This document shows positions 13,101 to 28,100 of a DNA stretch of 64,000 bases, piece after piece. A program made the translations under genes and the position numbers. The first letter of the stretch is position 1, and the number at the start of each line of letters is the position of its first letter. Source of the stretch: Prosopocoilus inquinatus (taxonomy: Eukaryota > Arthropoda > Insecta > Coleoptera > Lucanidae); contig CM069876.1 of the NCBI GenBank assembly GCA_036172665.1, positions 1,240,001 to 1,304,000 on the forward strand, given 5' to 3'. Below the pieces are notes generated by a model. That model did no database searches and had not been told where the DNA came from. It worked only from the letters and a program-made list of their open reading frames with translations.

Positions 13101-16100
13101 TAATTAATGAAGAAACGAAACAGACATTGCGAACTAATTTGCGCAGAAATATCGCTTGTCATAAATACCTGAACTGGAATTGTCAGGCTTTGAAAAGCAT
13201 AAATGAATGTTCTGATTTGCGCAGAATGCCTCTTTCAGAACACGACGTAATGTTTTCCGTTCGGAAATTATCTAAGCATACGCAACTCGACATGTATTTT
13301 CCGCGTTTAGTAACATTACTGATTCTGTGCGAAATCAGAGTTTTAGACGCGAAGGAAAGTCCCATGATCGAAATTAACCAATCACAGAATCCTTCCTGAA
13401 AAAATTAAATGCCATCGAGCGGGAGGATCAACGACGACATGAAGATGAATCGCTCCATCAACAGCCGCATTGAAATATTTTACGTATAACGAAATTTTAC
13501 ACCGTAACAACCTGAGAGATAATCTAGAAGGCAACCTAAAATTTTAAAAAAACTTTTGTGTGAAATGGAGCTTAGTTAACAACTTAGGATGCAAAGAGAT
13601 ACTTGTTAAAAATAATTAAAAATTTCCAACACTTTTCAATATCTTCATTAGAACTAAATAAATAGTAATATGATCATTTTATTCTGAGACTAGCAGACTC
13701 TGGGTCGGGTTGTGTTGAGTAAAAGAAATGTTTTTTTCATATTGTGACAAATTTACGATCAAAGACCTTCAGTGGCGTAACTAGAAATAAACCGCCGGGT
13801 TCCAAATTTTTACTGCATCGCCTTTTATTATTGTATTTTCAAAAAAGGTAAAGTAAACTTAAAAAATCATGTGACCATTTTGTTAAAAATAAATAAATAA
13901 AAACTAAAAATCTTTACAAAGTTTGTTCCTTTAGCTACTTACTGTCTAAGCCCAGCGAAACTACTTAATAGTTTTTGGACTGTCCTACTTCTTCAAAAGT
14001 GACAATAGTTGTCAAAATTTTAGGTTAAAAAAGAGTCCAAACGCTATTTTATTTTATGTAACTGTGAACTAGATTAAAGTCGATAAGGAAAATTAGAACT
14101 CACAAAGAAAGGACGCGAACGTATCAAAAATGATGTTCGGACGTACAGAAAATGTTTAGTAATTAAACATCTTCGAACACTTGTTTTGAAACTGCCTTGA
14201 AAATGCGTGAAATTATTTTTTAATTGTCGCACTAATAACTGCAGAATAAGTATTGCAGGAGCAGAAACTATTCCTATTGTAAAAACGGAAAGCAAGAATT
14301 GGAGTGTGATACGATGAAAAGTTTAAATAAATTAGATACACACAATAATCTTTGGATTCAAAATAAGTGATTGAATAACTTCGCTGGCACTCAATCTAAC
14401 TATTTTATTAATTGTTTAAATTCCAACACAAAACACATGTTTTTTTATGGATAATGTTGAACCTGGATTTTTGCGTCAGCTTAAACCATAAAGACACAAA
14501 AGTTTTAATAAGAAACAAATTTATTTTTACTATACAGATACAATAAACTTTGTACCATTGTAAGTTGATTATTGGCAATTTACAAATTAATATGATGTAA
14601 GAATTTCCACTTTTTCGACCGCCTTTACATTGAATTTTTTAAATTTAACTGTTAAAGTACGGATTAGCACTAAACTAAACATCAATTAATGCAACACGCA
14701 CAAAATATTTTAAGCTACTAAGAACTTACCTAGTTCCAAAATCTATCTGCTTTTAAAATTAACAAGAAACACGGTACTTGACCTGCCTTAAGTACAATAT
14801 CTGTGCATTAGGTCTTGGTCTGCGTTTTTATGACTTTTTATGGCTTCGAACGTCGGAGAATAGTTGAAAACCAAGTCCCGTCGGAACATTTAAGCTGCAT
14901 TCAGCGACCCTCAAACAATTTCTATGAAAAGTAAAATAAATTTTCATCTGCGTTATTATTGCTATCTGACCAATAGTTGTATAACAAATTTAGCCTTCAT
15001 TTCTTGACCAATATCTATGGTTTCAATTGAAGACATGGGTTTAGATACACGCTGTATAATACTCTATATTTTTTTTGAAATGATAATATTAGGTTTAGGT
15101 AATATTATGGAAGCAAACCACCCACTTCCAAAACATTTCTTGAAATTAAGTTTGTAATTTCTCTACTCTTTTAGCTGTAATTTTTAAAACTGCTTTGTAA
15201 TCTAACTTTTAGTTTAGAATTTCCTAGACATATCAACCAAAAAACCTAAAACCGTCTACACCGTCCGAAGAGTTTCAATCTAGACCAGCGGTCGGCAACG
15301 CGCGGCCCGTAGAAACATTTTCTCTAGCCCGAGAAACTTTTAGATTAAAAACATTTTCGTCTGAAGTTATTGAATTGAAGGTTAATTTTGTACATACGTA
15401 TTAATATAAGTATAATTTCAGGTTCGATTTATAATATTGTGACCCGCAAAAGTCCACCATAATTATGGTGCGGCCCTTAATATATAAAAGGTTGCCGACC
15501 ACTGGTCTAGATGTTGATTGAAAAGAGCGTGTTTGCTTCGATTAGATGATGAATTGCTATTCGTGTGCCCACTGTTGTTGCAGTGTCACATTTTTGTGTT
15601 GCTATTCAAGACGTGTCTGTAGGCTAAAGTAAAAGACTTCAATCGGTATATTTCAAAAAGTTGGTAACTTATGAGCAGACAACGGAATTATACGTGTTAA
15701 ATACAAACGAGGCGGCAAACGTGTAACGCTGTAACGACGTATGAATGCACACACGCTCGTTGCCGCCTCGTTTGAAATAAACCGAACAAAATGTATAAAT
15801 CCGTCCTATACTTATGAGGAAAATTCCTTACTGATTTTTCCTTAAAAAAAATACCAGAATCAATTTGCGCATCATTTAAAACAAAAAGCAAGGCCACTAC
15901 ATCTATTTGTTGATCACTTAAAACTTGACGGGAAACTTGAGAAATGTAAATACTCAAATACCAAAAATTGCAGCTGTTTTAAAAACAATTAAACTTCTTC
16001 CTGTAGAATTAATGAATGAATTAATGAAATCAATCAAAATTAAATGTAACCTTTAGTGACTAAAATCTTAAAAAAAAAAACAAATACAGTCTGATTCTCC

Positions 16101-19100
16101 GAAATTTCATTCTTTACGTTTAAAAATTAATACGTTTAGAATTATTCCGTATACAAATGACAGTACTATTAAATACTTTCTTCTTTTCAGGTACAAACAT
16201 TGCGTTCAGAAAACCTGCTAATCAATCAACATCAGTACGAGGAGGAAGCGCACAAAATGCCAACAATGGAGATAAAAGCACAGACCATGACGGTAAAAGA
16301 TGCTCGGAAACGCAGAAGGAAGTCAGTCCTTTCTGGCAGGTCGATCTTCTTCGTCCATACGCCATCAAAGTCGTCAGAGTGACAACCAGAGGCTGTTGCG
16401 GTCATCAGCCACTTCAAGACCTTGAAATCAGAGTTGGAAACAGCAGCAGTGATTTGCAGAGGAATCCTCTATGTGCTTGGTTTCCAGGAACGATCGGTAA
16501 GAGTTTTATTAATAAATTTAAAAATACAAGTACCGACACCCATGAATTTTCCTTCAAATCTTATCGAAACATTAACTTGAAGACGTCTTAATAAATAAGT
16601 AATACGTATTATAACAGCAAAGTGCAACAACCCGTTCTCGTTTTGATGTCACTCCTGCGTAATACTTTTTATCTCTTTTGCATATAATGCATAGCAAAAG
16701 ACATCTTGCATTAGTTATAACGGTAAATCAAATTGAATTAGTATATGTATTAACCTAAATAACAAACGGCCTGGAAAGCATTTGCATGATCCTCCGATAA
16801 CTGATTTTGCAGCCACGTATTTCAAATGAATCCAACAAACCCGGAAACCCAGGTGTAATTAATTATTATTAGAAGCTGGTTTTTCATTCAGTCATTCTGC
16901 AATGATGAGATTTTTCTCAACCTCTTTAGACGTGAAAGCTCGACGCCATTATCTTGAAAAACGTGTGTGGAGGAAATTTATAGGTTACACGTAATTAACA
17001 GCCAGCATAGTTGTTTTTCATTATTGTTATTGCCCGAGAAAATGTGCAAAAGAAAATGTCTCACTCGTATTAATGAATTTTATTAAGCGTTAAATTGGTA
17101 TGTTTGGAATAAAATCATAAAGATTGCAATTTATACCCGTTTTATATTCGCATGAAGCATTAAAGTGGTCATTAAAATGCAGATGATTTTTATAGCGAGA
17201 TTAATTAAATGTGGGTTTATAAAATGTAAATAAATGTGTCCACAGTGTCAGAAAAAAGAGGTGACGAGAGAGACAAGTTATGTATACAAAACGAAAGATA
17301 AAATATTTAAAAACAAAATCTGTATGGAAAAATGAGAAGAGAAATTTGAAAATAGAAACAAGTGTTTCGAGAGAAATGCTTTGAAGTTAATTTAAAAATC
17401 ATCTCTAAAGAATTTATATCTGTATTTGCTGTATATATCATTTTCTTTAAATACACCTGAAATATAATATACCGGCTGTTTCAAAATGAGTGTGCATTAA
17501 AGGTATCTCCTAAACCGTAAGAGATACAAGTTCGGTTAAATGGAAGAAAAGTTGCACGAATCAATGCCATTTCGTATTCATTAACAGAATGATTTTTTTA
17601 TTATTTCTTCTTGAGATATTAATAAAAATAAAGAAATCGATTTTATTTTTCTCTCTGTATCTCTTTTATTATACGTAATTTTGAAATTCTGATATAACTT
17701 TCTACAGGCACTTTTTGATTCTGCTTCGAATAGGAGTAACAGAGTTCAAGTCAAACGTTTCGTCTTTCCGCGACCATCATCAGTTTCGATTTTTTAAATA
17801 CAACTTGTTTGCACTCGCTTTACATTATTTACATCTTTAACACTAAAACGTCAGTGTCATGTTAAGCGAATTAAACTACATGACATAAAAAATGTATCGC
17901 CTGGAAGGAGTCCAGTTACCAACTGAAATACTCACAGAACGATTACCCATCAATAAAAAGTTATATAATTTTTTTTCAATCATTTAACGGACACTGAAAT
18001 ATTGCAAAATCGCTTAGCCTTTCACTATCGATTGATGATGAAATGTTTGCGCACTGTTCGCTAAAAGATTAAAAATAAGTTTTGTTCGATTTTCATTGGA
18101 CAAGAGTCTACTACAAATATAAAAAGTTAATGATAAAAATTCTTCACCAAAAACGTTTTTCCAAAAACTTATGCATCAAATAGGTAACTTTTAAAACACG
18201 TTGTAAAGTAATTAGTGCTTCTTAGGACGCTATACACTTTAGGCCGTAAAAGTTACCAGAAGAAAGTGTTGTACCTGTGGTTGTACCCAATTCTCAGATT
18301 TTGAAGACGTAAAAATTTTATTTGTTTGTACGAAAATGGTTTTGAACCGAAATTATTCTTCGATGGTTTAAGTTTGAGCATCCTAATCTCCAACAACGCC
18401 GATTGGGACGTGGACAATTGTAAAAGACAAAAGAACGTAAATATCGGCAAGTTACCCTAAAGAATAGGTCTTCCTTAAACGATAGGGCTAATTTGGCGCA
18501 AGATCTGAGGCACTCACACCGATTGACCAAACAGCAAAATAAAATTTTCGGAATCAAAAGAGTATAGCATCACCTATTTGCAAAATAAGAAGGGGGGTTG
18601 AGCGTTGAAACACAGGAGGTCGAACCCAAGATTTCTAAATACAAAGGTTGCCTAAGTTTGAATACTTGCTATGTTGGATGCAGTTTACAGGCGCGGGGAA
18701 CATTTGAGGTAAATTGTGACGTCACTGGCCCACAATGCTGCACGGGAATTCTTAATAAAACAGTGAATTTTCTTACAATTTAAAATTTTAATTGCTCCGC
18801 TAATATGTTGATAGTTATTATTTTAATATACAGCTTACGCAGTGTGTATTAGTGAGTAATATTTTATAATAAAATATGTGTAGGGCAAGTGACTAACATG
18901 CGGCCATTTTTTTACACTATTGAACGATTCTTGTTTTGAATTTGTGTCAAGACACACAAAACAAAATAATTCTTAATTTAAAGACGTTTGAATTAAAATT
19001 TAAGGTTAGTTATGGTTTTTGCAGAGGCAAGTAAGTAAATATCATGTAAAGATGTGGACTAATGACGTAATTCGGATGTGCGTATTCGCGAAAACTCTGG

Positions 19101-22100
19101 ACATTCGAGCTTTTCGTCTCTAGGGCGTTGGCTACGTCGACGTCAGGATAAAAAAAAGGAACGAGCCAAAACGGCTGAACTACGGCGCGGCGTCGTATTC
19201 GACAAACTTAAGTCAACAGCCTTCCTCACGAACTGGGGGGTAGTAGATAGGCCCTGTACAAGTTGCTTTAAAAAGGGGAAAACAACAGCAAATTAAGAAA
19301 AGGCCACCGACAAAACGAAAACGTCGGCAGCAAATGGCGCTCGTGCAAGAGACGTAAAGGAAGAAGAAAAAAAATCACCTCAAGAAAAGTTTATGAACAC
19401 CAACGGAAATACACGTCGGCAAATCCGCAAACAGCGGCCCCAAAAACAAATTTCCTAGCGGTGCAAAAGCCTAAAAGAACGGAGGTCCACTTAAACTTCC
19501 AATGCAACACAAAATTGACCAACACCGCAAGCGACGTGCGTAAATCAAGCGAAGTCAACGCATTCCCGACCAAAAGCACGCGCAACCCCGCCTCAAACGG
19601 GACGTGCATCGCGATCTTATTGCCAAAGACCAAACTGGCAAAAAAATTGGAGGCACATTTCTTCAACACAAAAAGAAAACTGTAACAACTCAGGTAACCT
19701 TTACTTTTTAGAAACCTTGGTCGAACCCAAAATTAGTATATGAGAAGTTATCTCATCCGTTTGAATTTACATGCATAAAGCCAAACGCCTGGTCGCGCTG
19801 ATGGGGGTGTCCTTACGGTCTCTGATGACGTCAGGCTATATTGCGGCGATTTTAATTGCTTATGATCCACGGCGCATGCACAGTCGGTGCCATTACCATA
19901 ACAACGCAACTATTATGATGAATTTAAATGGAGCTTCGATATTGTATGAGAAAACTTTGGGTCGAACCTACCTGTTTAGCGCGATAAAAGAAGCTGATGT
20001 TGGGATTAAACCCCGTGTCAGTTGAGAAGGTCGTGGCTTCGCACAGGTAACTGGCAAAATGTAAGGGCACCACCTGATGTAAGTCGCAGCAACTTCAAAT
20101 AAAAGGAATGGATTTCCCCAACAGGCGGAAAATGTCGGCCCAAATTTCCATTTCAAGTAAGAGATTGACTCTGTATTCATAAAGCAACAAAAAATTCGCA
20201 AGTATAAACACATTAATAATTTAATAATTAATTTTATTATTAATATTGAAAATTTTTATATAAAGTTTTATTTGCTTACATATATTGTACTTAATCTGTA
20301 TAAATTTGAACTTTACAAGTTAACTCTTCTAGGTGGTACATTTTTTATGTCATGTAGTTTATTATCACTAACACCAGCAGAAACCAAAGAATTTCTTTGC
20401 GTAGGAAACTCCAAAAACATTCCTGATTTGCATGCATAAAAATTTCAAACTGGTTTATTTGCTTCTCAACGCAAACAACCTCGAAGGACAAACACATTTT
20501 TAAATTCCTCCTAAACAATTATGTTCCTGAAGACCAAATAATTTTATGTTCGTTATTTTTTGCAGATGAAGGAGTTACAAAGACTTTTACCTGCGCCCGC
20601 GTCCTCATAGGACAGTATGTTTTTCTGCAACTCGTCGGAGTAGAAGGGTCGCTATCTCTTTGTGAAGTGGAAGTGTTTACCACAGATGGTAAGTTGGCCG
20701 AACTAGAATATGTTTTCTAATTAATTAGAACAACGAAAATTTAATTAATTCTGCTTGAATGTGGCAATTAAGCAATTTAAATGCGAATACGTGATGATAA
20801 TTCTTTTTCTCACGTTATACAGATGTTTTAATTAAGTTGACTTCTCACACGATCAGGTTTTCTTAACCTTGATATTTTCAACAAATTATTCCCAAATATG
20901 CGTTCTCATTTGCTGGACCTTTCTCACCGTATAAAATATTTTAAAAATGCATTACACGGATTGGGTTCACTAGAGAAAAAACTTCTTTATTTTTGTAGCT
21001 TACGAAGAAATGCCATTCTCTATAAGTTTTAAAATCCCCGAAAAGAGCGGAAAAGATAAATTCCGTTTAATAGCTGAGAAAAATTGAAAATTCTGTTTCG
21101 TTCTTCATACGTGGGCAGCTGGAAAAGTTTCTGGAAATGGTATGAAAAAACGCATATGAAATTTGGTAAACGATATCATTGTTTTTCGAAGTATTTGCCT
21201 TTGACGTCAATACACTTTTGCATACGCTCGAACCAATTTCTAAAGCACGTTTTCCACTCTTAAAGATGGTACCTCAGAAACCAGTGTCCGGAATGTTTCA
21301 ACCGCTGCTTCAACCGACGAAAATCGCTCACCACGCATTTTATTTTTGATATTTGGTAACAAAAAGAAATCATTAGGTGATAAATCAGGTGAATATGGGC
21401 AATGAATCATTAATTCAACAATTTTGTTGGACAAAAAATCAACTGTTTGACGGGTTGAGTGAGAGCTGGCGTTGTCATGATGGAGAATAATTCGTCAATT
21501 TCGATTGTTTCTTCTTATTTCATCGATGTCTTCCGGCAAACAAATTGTAGTATACAAATCAGCATTCACAGTTTTTCGATCCTCTTAACCCACGGTTGCT
21601 ACATGTCCAGTTAAACCAAAGAAACAAGCAATCATTTGCTTCGCAGCACTGCGTGAACGGACAACTTTTGTTGGTTTTGGTTCATTTTGAAATACCCAAA
21701 CGGTAGATTGTTGTTTACTTTCTGGCTCGTACGAACAAATCTACGTTTCGTCACCAGTAACGATGTTATAAACTAAATTTGAACGACCTCCATTGAATTT
21801 CTTGTGCATTTCTTCGCACCATTTGACAGGACCCTGCTTTTGCGCTTCTGTTAAATTGTGTGGGATCCAACGACTGCAAAGCTTTCGTACGTTCAAATGA
21901 TCATGCAAAATGTGGTGTACTGCTTTCATGTCAATGCGTAAAGATGCTTGAATCTCAAGGTATGTCACTCGTCGATCTCGCTCAAGCATTTCACGCACAG
22001 CATCTACACTAGTGGCAACAACAGATGTTGATGGACGACCTTCACGAAATTCGTCACTGAGAGAGGTACGTCCACGCTGGAATTTGGCAAACCAATTATA

Positions 22101-25100
22101 AACACTGCTCTTTGATGGTGCTTCATCTCCAAAACCTAAGTGAAGCCGATTGAGGCATTGTTTCGGCGTTAGACCACATTTGAAATCGTAAAAAATCATG
22201 GCACGAAAATTTTCACGCGAGATTTCCATGTTTACACAAAATTACTTTTTCTCAAATGCTGTACAAACAAAACTAGTTCACTTGGATAGGAACTGTCATT
22301 AGAATTATAAGCGAAAAATATAAAATTTTTCAAATATGATAGTTGATAAACGCTAACAATTCTAGACCTACTAGATTCCAGAAAATTTTCCAGCAACCCA
22401 CGTAATAAATTTCTGTTTAACGTTGGGCTATTTTAAATGAAATTTTTGGAAAAATATAATTGAAGAATCTGTACAAGCAATTTAAAACTCTTGTAACTTG
22501 AAAAATCAATAGCACAGGAATATTTTGTGAGATATTAGGGTCAGATTGATTTAGTGATATGTGACGTATAGAGAATGGATACTATTTTTGAGACACCCAT
22601 TATAAACAAAACTCATGCCGAATAAAATAAAACACTCGATATATTTTTCTACAACTGCCAAAAAACTTAAGAATTTTGTCTCATTTGCCATGCCCGAAGC
22701 CTGTTTTCCACATACGTAATACTTTGTATGTTAACAACACAAAAAAAATATTTTTGCTTCTAATAGTATAATCTACTATTAATTATTTAAGTAAGTGAAG
22801 TATTTTTTACGCACTGAATATAATAATAACTATTTCTTTATGTATTTCAATTCCAATTAAACTACAAAACCTTCTGAAAGCTTTTATTTAAGTAACAAAT
22901 AGGAAACGTTGCGTTCATCATTCATTGCAAGGAGAAAAGTCGGACGGCAAGAAAGCTCATAGAAAGGATTCGTATGTTACAAATAAACTGCACGAGTAAA
23001 TTTCTATTTTAGCCACGAATACGAGTACTAAGTAAAAATGTGAAAAAGTAATTGTAAATACGAATACTTTTTACTTCGGCACAGCTCTGCTGACAAACAA
23101 AAAAATGATGGACTAAACCTTGGTTCAAAAATAAATAATATATTTTTTTTTGTTGGCCGGTGTAATTCGAAGATACCTCCAGCAAGAACTGTACGACAAT
23201 AAATTTTGAAAAGTGTTGCTACCAAAATTTTTTGCTCATTAGTGTTTTATGTACGTACTTATAAATACGCATTAGCTCCTTTAATACTTTCACTTCCTTC
23301 ACAAATACGTATTTATTATAGGCGTAGTAAATCGTATCACCGCAATAAAAGTTTTGAAACTGAAACTCACATGAGCGAAATCAGCCTTAGATTAAATTAA
23401 GTTAAATTTGTCTGTTATTGTACAACTTTCGGGGACTAATTGCAAATCCAAATCACAATTGCAGTATAAACTATTATTTACACGTATTTTGTGTTGAAAT
23501 GAATTCAATTTCATTAAGATTTTTTACATCTCTAAGTATTCAAACACGGACTGTTTCAGACCGCTCATCTTCCACCCCTTTTTCTCGAAAAGTCTTGCGA
23601 AATTGCGAAAAAAAATTAGTAACAATGACGTGTCTAATAGCCATATAATTATGTGTCATGATCAACCGGAAGTAGGTGTATCTGAGACAACTTTGAAATT
23701 TTAAATGGGAACGTATATCGAGTTGAGTATCATCGAATAGAATTTTTAAAAATAAAGAACTTTTACTTGATCAAATTTTTATTCTTTTTAAACAGTTTTC
23801 TAGAAAAAAATAAATTGTGCTCAAAACATGACTAACAATCTGTACCTAATTTTAATCGAACGTTGTCTTAGCAGGTTTGAAACTGTACAATGTTTGTTAA
23901 GGATTAGAGATAAAATATGTTTTTAAATCAGGAAAATTTTTCCATCTTCATGAATGCTCAGAATGTCTAGAATACCATATTTTTGCATTCGACTTTTCAT
24001 GCTGTCAGAGGTTTATAAAAATCATGTTCATTACAAAATAATTTATTTAAAAATAGGAATAGCTATGTAACACTGAAAATATTGAAACATTAAAACCAAA
24101 AATAATTTAATTTTAAAATAACATAATAAAAAGTCTCTTCCTCAATTATGAATGATCAAAAGTAATGTCTAATTCAGATGAATTTGAACCATCTATAACT
24201 TATTACACTATAGTGAAGCCACTAACAAGGTCAAAAGTCGAATGCAAAAATATATTAATTAAGGTGGCAGACATTTTGAATATTTATGAAAATAGAAAAA
24301 ATTCCGGGATATGAAAATGTCAAACCTGTCAATCTCTGAGGTCCATTGTAACGTTTTGAACCAACAAATACAATGCATGATCAAGAAACCAATTGTCATA
24401 CTTTTAGAACATTTAATTTTTTTCAGGAAAACTGTTAAGGTATTAAAAATTTGTTCAAGTTAAAGTTGTTTCTTTTTGAATCCTATTTAATGATACCCAA
24501 GTCGACATGTTACAATTTAAAATTTTAAAGTTGACCTCTGATACACACCTACTTCCAGTTGACCTTGAAAGATAATTATACAGGGTGCTGCGTTTTGAAA
24601 CGCAACATAGGTAATCCCATGTTAATTTAAAGGTGCTTGTATATTTGCTTCCCTAATTATTTTACAGCAAAATTCCATTTAGGTTTTTTAAAGTACTCTT
24701 CAAGATCAATTTGTCTGTGAAGTTTGACAATTTTTCATTCGGTCAGTTTCGAGATATTCAAAGAAGATCAATGACGAAATTCAATTTATGCCAAACTATC
24801 AGCACGGCCTTGATCAGTAAATGTTGGAATAAATTACGGGAAAAGTTTTTTCTATCAATCTTCTTCTAAAACGACTATATTTATTAATTATCTGTTCAGT
24901 TTTCACTATCATTGATCAAGGCTGCGCCGATAGTTAGAATAAATTGAATTTAGCTGCAGAATCTTTTTTGAAATATCTTAAAACTCAGTGTGTGAAAACT
25001 TCTCAAACTTAACAAACAGATTCACCTTGAAGAGTACTTTAAAAAACCTAAATGGAATTATGTTGTAGAATAATTAGGGAAGGCAGTATTCCAGCAACTT

Positions 25101-28100
25101 TAAATTAACATGGGATTTCCTATGTTGGCATTTCAAAATGCAGCACCCTGTATAGTGATTAAATGCGTTACACAGTGTATTACTTTTTTTGCGTAACATA
25201 GTATGATTTCCAATTTTAAAAGGGGTGAAACGGGTGATCTTAAACAGCCTGTATAATGCCATAATTACTAAACAATCACTTTGTTAAACTAACTAATGTT
25301 AAAAGCTTAAGCTCTAGACCAATGATTTTTTGTTATTTCTTTGGATCTTTATGTTATTTATTTAATATATTGCCTAAACAACAGCAAATATTTTCTGTAT
25401 AAGACAACTTCTCCTCTCAATTAGATACAAACCCCTTCTCAAATTTTTCATCACCCTAAACTTTCTTGTTAAGGTAAAACATAGCTTAGGAAGGCAGTTA
25501 AGCTTCATAGAATGAGAAACATTTCCCGTAACGATTTGAATGCCATGGCACAGTCTCAAAAGCAATAGGACTGATTACTGAAACTTAAAATAAAATGTTT
25601 AAAAAATTGATTGTCCAAAGATTACAAAAAAAATTTGGTCTTTAGTTTTCGACAATTGTACAATACCTGTATGAAAGAAGTTACCTATTCAGAAAACTAA
25701 AAATTGTTTTTGGTCAAGACTGTATCCACATCATTTTCTGTTACTGTTTTAAACATTGTTTCTTAAACTTTCCTCTTCTTTTAGAATTTTCCATCGATCG
25801 TTGTGCCCCAAGATCAGCCCCGGAGGAGGCCCAGTTCGCCGCTTTCGACAGAACATGCTATGAGTTTGGCGTAGGTCGTGGTGGTTCATTCTTGGAGGCA
25901 CGTGCTTATTGTAAAAGTCATTCAGGCGATCTAGTTCACGGTATGACACAGGCGGCGACCTCCTTCCTTTATGCGGAACTGGAGAGGAGGAAGCCGAGCT
26001 TGAAGACGCAGCTGGTGTGGATCGGCGCGCAAAAAGAACCCGGTTTGACTTCACGGACTTGGAAATGGGTTAACGGTAAGTCCATCACCAATACTGTCTG
26101 CACTTCACGGGATCGTGTTTATAATACAAAAGAAAACGAATTGGTTACAGAGAATCTTACAAATACAAGCGATTATTTACTCACGCAAGTCTTTTTGCAA
26201 TAAAACTAATTTCGAATTTATATCCTTTCTTCTTAATTATTTAGAAAAAGAAGTGGAACGTTGCAGGAATTTCGAAACAAATAAAATTACATGCAAGGAA
26301 GTATCTATGTCACAGTGGGTTTAACTGAATTCTGTGATACTAGAGCAACCAACGTAAAACCGTAATTACATGTGGTACAGTTAATCGTATTTTCCATGCA
26401 ATCCAATGGGAAATTTCTCTGTAATTATAGATATTATGTAAGTTGTGGCCAGGCTGTGGCAATAATTATGCTGAATTCCCTGCGGTAATTATATTTACGT
26501 AATGGCCGGCTTAAACGTGTTTCGTTTTCGTTTCAAGGATATAGCCTTAGCCTTAAAAGTTCTTCCTAAAGTACGGTAACAAAAATACAACAATTACCTA
26601 CTTACTGAAGAAATAAAATATAAGGTCGAAGTACTTCGTACACGTATACAATAAGAAGTATTTTAGTTTATGTCTTCTTTATGTCTAGATGCAAAAGTCA
26701 TTAGTCAAAAAAAAACCTTTACAATGGTCAAATTTGATAAAAAAAAACTTAATTTCTTTAATATAATTTTGGCATCCAAACAGTGAACTAGGGCACCAAA
26801 TTTATTACTTTTTCTACTGGCATAGAATACGTCATTTTGTAATAGTCTCCCGTCCGAAGAGATTAGTAAATAAACAAAAACAAAGAACCGAGACTCATTA
26901 CTAATCACAACAAGTATACAAAAGGTGGCCCAGAAGTAATATATGGGAACACACAGTAGTAATTGCTTTCCGACATTAAGATATAACTAGGAATGTGCGG
27001 TGAAACGACAGAAGAAATTTCATCGAGGAAGTTTCCTGAAATTTCAACATTTTTCGAAACTACCAAAAGAGTGGAAATATCTAGGTTTTTCAAATTTCAC
27101 TGAAATTTCCAAGTATTCATAAATCGTTACGTTTTGGAAGCAGAATACTTGTGATACTTGTTAAGTCTTCTGCAGTTAACATATTGCGACAGAATCTGTA
27201 GAATGCACCGTACCACATATCAAAAGATGAGGCGGGGTTGCCAGATTGTTGTTGCATAGTCAAACATATTACAAAAAGTAGCCCACTTACGTCAAACTCA
27301 GAAGTGTAAAAAAATATTAATTAATTGTATTACATTATTTGAAATATTATGAGTATTAAATAAAAAATGTAAATGTTCTCTAATAATAAAGGTACATAAA
27401 ATAATATCAACAGAACAAGAAAAACAAATTTTATTATTTAGATTTAGAATATCAAAAATCAGAACAAATAAAATAGACATATTAACTTGCAAAAAATCAG
27501 AAACAAAAAAGAAAGAAAAGAGACAGCAACAAAATACAAGAACGAAGCGAAGAAAAAAAAGACAAAAGAAGATCAATCTAAACGAAAAAGCAAGTTTTCC
27601 GGACAAATCAAAAAGTTCGTAGAAAATAAAAACTATAAAACCATTGAAAAAACTATAAGAAAATTTTAAAAAAACAAACGCCGAATTAAGTACATAAAAC
27701 AAAAGATCACAACTGTAAAGGACACAAAACAAACGAAAAACGTTGAACTACGAAAATGACCTAATAAAATGCGAAAAATCAATTGGATAAGTAGAAGAGA
27801 AATCCGTAGTACGAAAGCATAAAGAACAGAAAAAAAGAAAATCTGTAGGCCAAAAAAATATGAAAACTAACTTCAACCGTAAAAAAGCATTAGTCAGTCA
27901 ATAAAATGTAAAAAAATAATTTAATAAAAATAAACAGAAAAATATAATAATACGGGAGTGTATAGACAGAAAAATGTATGTGGATATAAGTATAAAATTG
28001 GCAAAAAAATTAAAACCGACGAAAATTTTGCAAATAAAAACAAACTCGTAGGAAACAAAAGAGATTTGTAAAGCCAATAAAATACGAAAACAAATCATTC

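Noticed and set aside
13127..13399. 90-codon plus-strand frame as a gene
   Set aside because: It lies in a transposon interior with no recognisable domain, and a similar-length frame overlaps on the other strand.
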